A DNA stretch of 13,934 bases from Methanomicrobiales archaeon (lineage in GTDB: Archaea > Halobacteriota > Methanomicrobia > Methanomicrobiales > Methanomicrobiaceae), in contig JAAYIO010000055.1 in the NCBI GenBank assembly GCA_012523385.1, positions 1 to 13,934 of the forward strand, given 5' to 3'. The notes under the pieces are model-generated. The model worked only from the letters and a program-made list of their open reading frames with translations, was not told the origin of the DNA and did not search any database. A program made the position numbers and the translations under genes. Shown here one piece after another: positions 7,419-12,780 of the stretch; within the stretch, counting starts at the first letter, position 1, and each line of letters begins with the position of its first letter.

Positions 7419-8531
7419 CTATTTCCCAGCGGAAATGCGCCCAAACAACATCTTCATTTGCACGCTGTATTTACCGGTAAATGAACCAATGAACGATGTG
7501 ATGACGACCATTGCAGCAACCATGGGGACTACGGCGGGAGACCCGTATAATAATGCCAGAAGAATCGAGAATTCCCCTCGTGATGTGGTATCTGCCCATA
7601 TATCAATTCCCGAGCGATATCTTCCATGAATCGCCTTTCCGACCATCAGACCGGAGATGAGTTTGGTGATCACGGCGAGAGCAATCACCGCCGCAAGGAT
7701 GACAAGAGAGGGCACTCCGGCAAAGTTGACTGATATCCCAAAAAATACAAAGAAAACGACAAGGAATACCTCTCTAAAGGGACGGGCAATCACTTCGGCA
7801 CGTTCTGCTGCTGCAAAGGAGATAGCGGAACCAAGAATAATAACAAACAGGCTGTCAGGAACTGCTGTTACCTCTGATACCGCAATTGCAAGCAAGACTG
7901 CAAGGAAAACAACGAGTATGGGAAGTTCATCTTCCCGCGCAAAAAACTCCTTGAGAGGTTCCTGAAGAATTTTTGCGGCGCTAAAGGCAAGAATTGCTGC
8001 AATGGCAATAATTCCGATCGTGCGAAGTGGCGATACTTCCTGCGCTGTTAAGAGGATTAAGAGTGCTATCAGTGCAATATCTTCAAAGACCATGAGCCAG
8101 ATGATGGTATCTGATTCCCGAAATCCAAGTTTCCGGTTGTCAATAAGTGATGAGAGCGCAATAGCGGAACTTGATATGTAGAAGGCTCCGGCAAGCACCA
8201 CTCCATCAAAGAAGGGCAGACCGATAAGAAACGCGACTGCAAATCCGGCAGTGAAGTTGACTACGAGATCAATCAATCCGGAAATGACGAATGAACCCCG
8301 CCGTTTTGCCACCTCACCGGGATGAATATGGAGGCCCATGGTAAAGAGCAGAAATAACAGTCCCATGTGAGCAATCCATTGTGATACCTCGGACTCCTTT
8401 ACGAGGCCAAGACCTGCCGTCCCTAAGAGCAGTCCGGTGATGATTTAGAACGGAATCGGAGGAAGAGCATACCGCCTGCAAAGGAGCGCTACTAGTACAC
8501 ATGCAGCAAGTGCAATGGCGATTTCATCCAT
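7419..8531 (-). pseudogene. khtU: KhtU-like K+/H+ antiporter (CPA2 family) with in-frame TAA
   Basis: CPA2-family membrane antiporters exchange K+ (or Na+) for H+ across the cytoplasmic membrane. Reading from ATG 8531 gives MDEIAIALAACVLVALLCRR, then LPPIPF, a TAA at 8445-8447 (codon 29), then IITGLLLGTAGLGLV and on in the same frame to 7419. The full frame is 371 codons, usual for a transport core without RCK domain. The stop falls in the conserved LPxIxxYxxxGxxxG stretch where Tyr is expected, one base from TAC or TAT. A ribosome site (minus-strand GGAG at 8540-8543) precedes ATG 8531, so the true start is clear. Residues after the stop are open and well conserved (F-x-D-x-A-L, 10 or more hydrophobic segments). 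Restart at ATG 8366 would lose the first one or two helices. Sequencing error is possible. Confidence 0.8.
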
Positions 8532-8536
8532 CGTGT

Positions 8537-9019
8537 CTACTCCATAAACTCTTTCTCAAATGCATGGATCTGGTCTGACTCCCCTATGACAACGACGGCA
8601 TCGCTTTTCTTAATTAGGAAGTCAGGGCCAGGGTTAACCGTATTCTCTCCCTTACGGGAGACCGCAAGAATGGTTACTCCTGTTCGGGAGCGGATATTTA
8701 GATCCGCGATTGTTTTCCCGGAGAGTTGTGCATTGAGGATATAGGTATGTACTACAATTCTGAGGTCAGCAAGAGCAGAAAATGCAATCTCAACTCCCTC
8801 TTCTTCTGCCTCCATAATTGCACCAGTAAGTACATTGCCCATTCGCCGTGTCTCCATCGGACTTAGATCTATTGCACAACTGTTCGGACTCCGCGCTGGC
8901 TGGGTATACATTTGAGCGCTACCGTTTGGCATGAAGATGATAGAGATGATATCTCCGCTCTCAGTTTCAAGTTCATATTTGGTTCCGATGCCGGGAAGCA
9001 CCTGGTGAGATAAACCCAT
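8537..9019 (-). CDS. khtT: KhtT-like antiporter regulatory subunit (RCK_C/TrkA-C domain)
   Basis: The 160-aa protein opens with LPGIGTKYELETESGD, the signature of the KhtT/YhaT N-terminal domain, continues with SPMETRRMGNVLTGAIM, and ends with a TrkA-C (RCK_C) domain from about residue 83, including GKTIADLNIRSRTGVTILAV and PDFLIKKSDAVVVIGE. In Bacillus, KhtT is the cytosolic gate of the KhtU K+/H+ antiporter, and some RCK_C domains bind c-di-AMP; ligand binding here is not shown. The gene ends 5 nt before the khtU start, with the ribosome site of khtU overlapping its last codons. Its own ATG follows a GAGGA stretch with almost no spacing, a weak arrangement. The frame is intact, in contrast to its partner. 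Confidence 0.87.
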   Translation of the reverse strand: MGLSHQVLPGIGTKYELETESGDIISIIFMPNGSAQMYTQPARSPNSCAIDLSPMETRRMGNVLTGAIMEAEEEGVEIAFSALADLRIVVHTYILNAQLSGKTIADLNIRSRTGVTILAVSRKGENTVNPGPDFLIKKSDAVVVIGESDQIHAFEKEFME

Positions 9020-9108
9020 TCCTCAAAATACGTGAAGAAAGGATTAATGTATGCCGGTAAAGAAATACTCAAATGAAATTTCCGGTTTTTCCATGCAGTT
9101 TGTGCACC

Positions 9109-9113
9109 GGAGG
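9109..9113 (+). promoter_or_regulatory. Shine-Dalgarno that fixes the start at 9123
   Basis: GGAGG, 9 nt before ATG 9123, is the best ribosome site in this gap. It favours that start over the in-frame ATGs at 9051 and 9093, neither of which has one. Confidence 0.6.
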
Positions 9114-9122
9114 AAATATCGA

Positions 9123-9806
9123 ATGAAACCACCGAGCGAAAAAATACTGAAGGCCGCAGATATCGCCGAGATCACCGGGCTTCCCGAGGAAGAGATACGT
9201 GATATTGCACAGAGGCATGGCAAACGGATTCCTTCGCAGAAATTGGGTCGGATTCAGGTGTACAACGAAAAGGCGGCCTCCCTATTTACTGCTATTGCAA
9301 AGGAAGAGGGCAGAGGAAAATCTGTATCATTTCAAGGAAATGATGAGACGGGCGGGCCGGTAGTGAACAAGAAAGCACAAACCGATACTCAGTCCCGCCT
9401 GGGTAGTATATCACGATCACGCGACGAAGAAAAAAAGACGGAGAGGGCCACAACCGGCGAAAAAGTTCCTGCAGGTCGGGTGCCGACGCATCTTATCAAT
9501 ACTGTTGCAATGCAGGGCAAGCAGTTCTCCCGATTTGCGGATAGGCTTACAAAACTTGAGAATGCCGCCCATGCTGACCGGGAAGCATTCCGGGAACGAA
9601 TTGGACAGCTTGAAGATCAGGTGGCTACGCTCCAGGAACAGATGCTGGCGGTGGACGCGTGGATACACTACCACGACACCCGATTGGATGCAGATGAGGC
9701 ACAAACCATCCAGTTGGCAGAGGAGACGCATGCCTGGACGGAATATGTCCGGGGGGAACTTGCATTCCTTAGGCTTTCGTGGTGGAAACGAAGATCGCAG
9801 AAGTAA
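9123..9806 (+). CDS. MerR-like winged-helix protein with C-terminal coiled coil, function unknown
   Basis: The 228-aa product is not a recognised family. Residues 8-55 (ILKAADIAEITGLPEEEI, then KLGRIQVYNEKAASLF) look like a MerR/excisionase-type winged helix, with an ADIAEITG helix pair and a basic wing. Residues 60-115 are polar and disordered-looking, rich in Lys, Arg, Ser and Thr. Residues about 130-205 show heptad patterns (FADRLTKLE, IGQLEDQVATLQEQM), so it should form a coiled coil. The C terminus is Trp- and Arg-rich (LSWWKRRSQK). A DNA-binding head plus long coiled coil would suit a dimeric regulator or a nucleoid or segregation factor; this is inference. It is transcribed divergently from khtT with about 100 nt between starts, and could regulate that operon. 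Confidence 0.7.
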   Translation: MKPPSEKILKAADIAEITGLPEEEIRDIAQRHGKRIPSQKLGRIQVYNEKAASLFTAIAKEEGRGKSVSFQGNDETGGPVVNKKAQTDTQSRLGSISRSRDEEKKTERATTGEKVPAGRVPTHLINTVAMQGKQFSRFADRLTKLENAAHADREAFRERIGQLEDQVATLQEQMLAVDAWIHYHDTRLDADEAQTIQLAEETHAWTEYVRGELAFLRLSWWKRRSQK

Positions 9807-9810
9807 TATC

Positions 9811-9818
9811 GTTTTTTT
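9811..9818 (+). terminator. Oligo-T terminator
   Basis: A run of seven T begins 6 nt after the stop codon at 9804-9806. It is a plausible archaeal intrinsic terminator without a hairpin. Confidence 0.45.
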
Positions 9819-9896
9819 CAATAGTTGAATACGAATGTGGGGGTAATTCTGCGTTTGTATATGACCTTATTTTATTGGAGAGGAAGTCAGTTCTTT

Positions 9897-10043
9897 ATGG
9901 CAAAAACCCTTTATCCTGACAGATTCATCAGTATCAATATGGAAAATGAAGAAAATAATGTCATTGTCGCGTCCCGCCGTGTTGACGATGTCTTCGATAA
10001 ATATGCAAACGACCTGATCTTTTCTAAGGCCCGGCAGATATGA
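9897..10043 (+). CDS. 48-aa small protein coupled to a methyltransferase
   Basis: This short product (MAKTLYPDRFISIN..., ending in DLIFSKARQI) is not recognised. It has a basic and aromatic start, an acidic patch MENEENN, and a helical DDVFDKYANDLIF segment. ATG 9897 follows GGAGAGGAAG at 9877-9886, an acceptable though distant ribosome site. An A/T-rich box at 9856-9876 may be the promoter. Its TGA overlaps the ATG of the methyltransferase gene (ATGA at 10040-10043), the usual sign of translational coupling, which is the main argument that it is a real gene. A longer in-frame start at 9825 has no ribosome site. It could be a partner or leader peptide of the methyltransferase. Confidence 0.5.
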   Translation: MAKTLYPDRFISINMENEENNVIVASRRVDDVFDKYANDLIFSKARQI

Positions 10044-10858
10044 TCCCCATTGTCAATTACAACGAACTCTGGCGACTGCTTCAACAGCGTCAGGGTGGCC
10101 GCTCAAAAGACTGGGACAAGAGGGCCGCTTCCTTCCATCAGGCGACCTCTCGTTCATCAGCAGAGATTGAAGAACAGATTGATGCGCTCAATCTTCTGCC
10201 CACAGATACTGTTTTGGATATGGGCGCTGGCACGGGCAGGTTTGCGGTGCCGATGGCCCGCCGCGTCTCCCATGTCACTGCACTCGACCCTTCCACAGGG
10301 ATGCTTGCATATCTGGAAGAGGGCATGGCACAGGCGGGGTTATCCAATTATTCGGTTGTTCGTAAACGGTGGGAGGATGTTGTTGTAGGACAAGACATTC
10401 CGGTACATGATGTCGTTTTTGCATCAAACTCCCTCGGGTTTGAAGATCTGGCAACAGAACTTGAAAAGATCAATGCCGCTGCCCGCCGTGCCGTCCATAT
10501 CCTCTGGTTTGCCGGAGAAACGCGCCACCCGATGGATGCAGAGCTTCTTTGCCGCCTCGGTCGCGACAGAGAGGCACGGTTTAGTCCTGATTATCTTTAT
10601 ATCGTCAATATTCTTCATGCAATGGGGATTTACGCTGATGTGTCAATAAAAAAGGTTTTGAGCCGCCGCATCTACGATACCGTCGATGACGCTGTTGTCT
10701 GGATGTTGGAACGGGATGACTTCTCCTCTGAAGAGGTGGTAATTCTTCGAACCTACCTTGCTGAAACAATGGAACCGAAGGACGACGGCAGGTTTGCGGA
10801 TTACCGTACCGGGTGGCGGGCCCATATCTGGTGGGAAAAAGAAGACGTTGATGGATGA
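10040..10858 (+). CDS. Class I SAM-dependent methyltransferase
   Basis: The 272-aa protein has the Rossmann-fold methyltransferase core: motif I VLDMGAGTGRF (residues 58-68), the acidic residue ending strand 2 in TALDPSTGML (D83), and motif IV region VFASNSLGFEDL. The N-terminal 50 residues (WDKRAASFHQ) are typical of UbiE/SmtA-like enzymes. The C-terminal part (RRIYDTVDDAVVWMLER, GWRAHIWW) is a variable substrate domain of the kind seen in many methanogen paralogues. The substrate cannot be told from sequence; such genes in methanogens are often linked to cobalamin or metal-related modification, but nothing here proves it. The start overlaps the 48-aa gene by ATGA. The frame is complete. Confidence 0.85.
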   Translation: MIPIVNYNELWRLLQQRQGGRSKDWDKRAASFHQATSRSSAEIEEQIDALNLLPTDTVLDMGAGTGRFAVPMARRVSHVTALDPSTGMLAYLEEGMAQAGLSNYSVVRKRWEDVVVGQDIPVHDVVFASNSLGFEDLATELEKINAAARRAVHILWFAGETRHPMDAELLCRLGRDREARFSPDYLYIVNILHAMGIYADVSIKKVLSRRIYDTVDDAVVWMLERDDFSSEEVVILRTYLAETMEPKDDGRFADYRTGWRAHIWWEKEDVDG

Positions 10859-10887
10859 GCAGAGCGGTCGTCAGGCACACCTGAGAA

Positions 10888-10925
10888 AGGGGATGTAATC
10901 ACCCCTAAAAATAATATTTTTCTCA
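10888..10925 (+). terminator. Hairpin plus T-run after the methyltransferase
   Basis: AGGGG (10888-10892) pairs with CCCCT (10902-10906), with TG/CA extending the stem around one bulged A. It is followed by an A/T stretch with a run of six T at 10916-10921. It lies 30 nt after the methyltransferase stop. Confidence 0.5.
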
Positions 10926-10973
10926 TTCCTCTTTTAGATCATCATATATCAATGAAACCTGTTTAATTACCGT

Positions 10974-11051
10974 CTAAAGGTTTTCTGCAATCTCGCCTGC
11001 GATGATATCCGGTTCGGGGAGTTTCTCCGTGTCTTCGAGGCTCTCGTCCGA
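10974..11051 (-). pseudogene. Remnant of a type I restriction-modification gene (HsdM-like C terminus)
   Basis: On the minus strand these 25 codons read SDESLEDTEKLPEPDII, then AGEIAENL and a TAG stop at 10974-10976. The pattern LPEPxxIAxEIxExL is like the C-terminal end of type I DNA methyltransferase subunits (HsdM). A TAA at 11052-11054 closes the frame just upstream, so nothing but the tail remains. The rest of the 10859-11076 gap shows only the terminator at its left end and A/T-rich filler. The match is short and from memory; the strand agrees with the second remnant at 12547. Confidence 0.4.
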
Positions 11052-11076
11052 TTATCGCTGTTCCCGTATAACTATT

Positions 11077-11454
11077 TTACCGTGTTGGAATGGGATTCTG
11101 GGGTTCCTGAGTCTCTTTTTTTAACAGAATCATTGTTTCAGTATTCAGGATAGGGAGATCCTTTTCAATGATTCCCCAGGCCACTTCATCCGAGACGCTG
11201 GAATATCCATGTATGAGCCTGTTTCTGAATGCAATTATTCTTGAAGGGTTTGTTATCTCAGATTTATATTCAGGATATCTCTTAATGAGCTGTTTAAGGG
11301 CTTCTCCTATGGTCTCAAACTGTCTTTCAACAGCAGATTTCAGCATTAAACTGGATGAATAATCCGCAAATGTTTTTTCTGATACAAAATCCAGTATGTT
11401 CCGGGTGGATTCATGAATGTCGTAGAGGTATTTTTTAGGATGATGATGAGGCAT
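11077..11454 (-). CDS. hepT: HepT-type HEPN toxin (DUF86)
   Basis: HepT proteins are HEPN-fold RNases that act as the toxin of the MntA/HepT module. The 125-aa sequence shows the catalytic R-x4-H motif as R77-N-R-L-I-H82, followed by G83-Y84. In the studied Shewanella system the Tyr two residues after the His is modified by the partner with AMP groups, which silences the toxin. FETIGEALKQL (residues 46-56) is another DUF86 hallmark. The start lies inside the end of mntA (20-nt overlap), with a ribosome site GGAG on the minus strand at 11464-11467, 9 nt before ATG. All catalytic residues are present, so the toxin looks intact. The C terminus (QEPQNPIPTR) is polar and unremarkable. Confidence 0.92.
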   Translation of the reverse strand: MPHHHPKKYLYDIHESTRNILDFVSEKTFADYSSSLMLKSAVERQFETIGEALKQLIKRYPEYKSEITNPSRIIAFRNRLIHGYSSVSDEVAWGIIEKDLPILNTETMILLKKETQEPQNPIPTR

Positions 11455-11767
11455 ATATCACAACTCCTGAATTGTCAATGCTCTTTTTAAGATAGGGATT
11501 TTTTACCGCAATTTCTTCCAGCAGGTCAACATTGCGACCAAATATGGTTTCAAGTTCTTCAAGAAGACCGAAATACGCGTCGGCATGTTCTGAGGGAGTC
11601 ATCGGTTTAAATGAAACCAGAATATCAATATCGCTTTTATCCGGATCAAAACCAGGACGAACGGCAGACCCAAAGATAATCATCTGCATCACATCGTATT
11701 TCTGACAAATTTTGGTGAGGTTTTTCCCCTCTGTCAGGTTGGAGAGGGGGGAGTTTTCTGGTTTCAT
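11435..11767 (-). CDS. mntA: MntA-type minimal nucleotidyltransferase antitoxin
   Basis: The 110-aa protein is a minimal nucleotidyltransferase. It has the signature FGSAVRPG (G33-S34...R37) followed by SDIDILV with D46 and D48, and a later NVDLLEE that supplies the third carboxylate. Members of this family neutralise HepT by transferring AMP from ATP to its HEPN tyrosine. The gene is upstream of and overlaps hepT, the standard order of the module. Minus-strand ATTATATCC at about 11802-11811 is a fair TATA box and would give a leader of some 14 nt. The motif set is complete, so the module should be functional. Confidence 0.92.
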   Translation of the reverse strand: MKPENSPLSNLTEGKNLTKICQKYDVMQMIIFGSAVRPGFDPDKSDIDILVSFKPMTPSEHADAYFGLLEELETIFGRNVDLLEEIAVKNPYLKKSIDNSGVVIYASSSS

Positions 11768-11801
11768 GTGGATTTACTAATGAGTCACTTATCCCACTAA
11801 T

Positions 11802-11811
11802 GGATATAATA
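11802..11811 (-). promoter_or_regulatory. Probable promoter of the mntA-hepT operon
   Basis: Minus-strand ATTATATCCA sits 35-45 nt upstream of ATG 11767. Between it and the start codon, the heptamer ACTAATG occurs twice (plus strand near 11776 and 11796), which could be a binding site for autoregulation. Confidence 0.4.
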
Positions 11812-11940
11812 ATTTGTATCGAATGAGTGGGTGGTTTCTCATCAAAACCCCCAAAATTTTATATTTGAGCAGACTTCGAATGAATCTTGGTGGGTAATAC
11901 TTTTTAGTATGCCTGATATGTGATATAATTCACGAGTGAT

Positions 11941-11958
11941 TGTTCGTAGATACGAACA
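11941..11958. promoter_or_regulatory. Perfect 18-bp palindrome, operator-like
   Basis: TGTTCGTA and TACGAACA form a perfect 8-bp inverted repeat around a 2-bp centre. A TATA-like box (TGATATAATT, 11921-11930) lies just left of it, so a dimeric regulator here would cover a start site. No gene is seen to the right, and mntA begins 174 nt to the left. Confidence 0.5.
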
Positions 11959-12077
11959 TATGTTTGGCATTCCGAACAGTGAGCAAGAATCCCATTTTGG
12001 CTCGTAGAAAACAGAGGTCGAATATTCATACACCAGAGGAATGAATGATGGTCATCTGGTCAGTTCCCGCTGCTTTC

Positions 12078-12461
12078 ACGTTTTCATATTTTCATTCGTT
12101 TTCATCTCATTTTCATCTGTAAATGAAAATGGGATGGCTCTGAAGGAGGGCCATATTGTGGCTTATTTACGTATTAAGTACAATATAGAGAGAAGTGTAC
12201 AGAGAGTAGAGTATGTTTTCATCAGATTGAGAGAACATTCAGTGTGTGTGATATGTGCAGCGGGGTATGTGTGTGTCTCTGTGATTCCGGGGTAAATGAA
12301 AACGTAGAACCAATATCGCACAAGTGCGATGGAAATGCAAAATAAAGGTTAATATTGGCGTATTCTCATTTTCATTCGCAGATGAAAACGTATGAAAACG
12401 TATGAAAACGTATGAAAATGAATGAAATGATGATAATACGAAAACACGAAAAGATGAAAAC
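12078..12461. repeat. Array of ATGAAAA / TTTTCAT heptamers with 10-bp tandem units
   Basis: The heptamer TTTTCAT occurs at 12081, 12089, 12099, 12110, 12216 and 12369. Its complement ATGAAAA occurs at 12123, 12296, 12382, 12392, 12402, 12412 and 12454. The longer decamer ATGAAAACGT is found at 12296, 12382, 12392 and 12402 (the last three head to tail, then a variant), and as its reverse complement at 12078. Two dyads TTTTCAT-N6-ATGAAAA, both preceded by CTCA, start at 12110 and 12369. The density is far above chance for a 7-mer in under 400 bp. Confidence 0.8.
12315..12330. repeat. Perfect inverted repeat between the two heptamer dyads
   Basis: ATCGCAC (12315-12321) and GTGCGAT (12324-12330) form a perfect 7-bp inverted repeat with a 2-nt centre. 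Outer arms CCAATAT (12310-12316) and ATATTGG (12352-12358) form a second, overlapping dyad. It could be an operator or part of a folded RNA. Confidence 0.45.
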
Positions 12462-12498
12462 ACCGGCAGAACCTTTTATGTTTCAGGGCCGTTGGCTC

Positions 12499-12520
12499 GA
12501 AACAGATTTTTGCCTGTTTC
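12499..12520. repeat. Hairpin followed by pyrimidine-rich tract
   Basis: GAAACAG (12499-12505) and CTGTTTC (12514-12520) make a perfect 7-bp stem, followed on the plus strand by a T/C-rich tract to about 12545. It has terminator form for rightward transcription out of the heptamer region, though no gene is seen there. Confidence 0.4.
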
Positions 12521-12546
12521 TTCTCTTCTCTATTCTGTTCTTCCAG

Positions 12547-12645
12547 CTATTTCTTCTTGCCCTTACCCTTCGCAGCCCGCCCCTTTTTCTCTGCCTGAAT
12601 TCTCTTCAGAAGAACGGATGCCGGGTATTTTTGTCTGTTCTGGTC
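12547..12645 (-). pseudogene. Remnant of a type I restriction specificity gene (HsdS-like C terminus)
   Basis: The last 32 codons before the TAG at 12547-12549 read DQNRQKYPASVLLKRIQAEK and a Lys/Arg/Ala-rich tail (GRAAKGKGKKK). The pattern PASVLLxRIxAE(K/R) followed by a basic tail is like the very end of many HsdS DNA-specificity subunits. Upstream codons in the frame lose the resemblance at about 12646 and turn into hydrophobic low-complexity residues, so the body of the gene is gone. It is on the same strand as mntA-hepT and the HsdM-like tail at 10974. Confidence 0.45.
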
Positions 12646-12650
12646 AAGAA

Positions 12651-12681
12651 TTAGATGAAAATAACCGAACGCTTCATCTAA
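12651..12681. repeat. Perfect 9-bp inverted repeat at the edge of the HsdS-like remnant
   Basis: TTAGATGAA (12651-12659) and TTCATCTAA (12673-12681) form a 9-bp stem with a 13-nt loop. It sits right where similarity to HsdS stops and includes one more ATGAAAA copy at 12655. Confidence 0.5.
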
Positions 12682-12734
12682 ATGGGAATTGTGCAAGGTG
12701 GACGAATCCTCGCCTCCAAAAAATAAGAAAATCA

Positions 12735-12778
12735 GATAAAAAAATAAAGAAATAGCGGGTTCTTTTCTCAAACCCCCG
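12735..12778 (-). terminator. Terminator of the 5'-nucleotidase gene
   Basis: Reading on the minus strand just after the stop at 12781, GGGTT (12771-12775) pairs with AACCC (12757-12761) around a 9-nt loop. It is followed by a T-rich tract (complement of the A-run at 12736-12749). Position and form fit an intrinsic terminator. Confidence 0.6.
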
Positions 12779-12780
12779 AA

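Larger units (their letters stand above)
11768..12546. other. AT-rich region without a convincing gene
   Basis: This 779-nt stretch is more AT-rich than the rest of the window. I find no gene with recognisable motifs on either strand; short open frames here are made largely of simple-sequence codons. It holds the mntA promoter at its left end, an 18-bp palindrome (11941-11958), the ATGAAAA/TTTTCAT array (12078-12461), a second perfect inverted repeat (12315-12330) and a hairpin (12499-12520). Confidence 0.6.

Noticed and set aside
8445..8447. Readthrough by pyrrolysine at the khtU stop
   Set aside because: Pyrrolysine uses TAG; this codon is TAA and no insertion element is known for it.
11904..12029. 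A 41-codon minus-strand frame with a CxxC (HCSEC) segment
   Set aside because: It is short, has no ribosome site or homologue I recognise, and the palindrome at 11941 lies inside it, which better explains the sequence.
12041..12295. An 84-codon plus-strand frame after the palindrome
   Set aside because: Its translation is dominated by the TTTTCAT repeats (Phe/Ile/Ser runs) and shows no domain, so it is likely a by-product of the array.
12078..12461. CRISPR array
   Set aside because: The units are 7-10 bp, tandem or inverted, with no 25-40 bp repeats and no unique spacers of even length; no cas gene is near.
10859..12780. Insertion sequence or transposase
   Set aside because: No transposase frame or terminal inverted repeats with target duplication could be found; only the small dyads and gene remnants are present.
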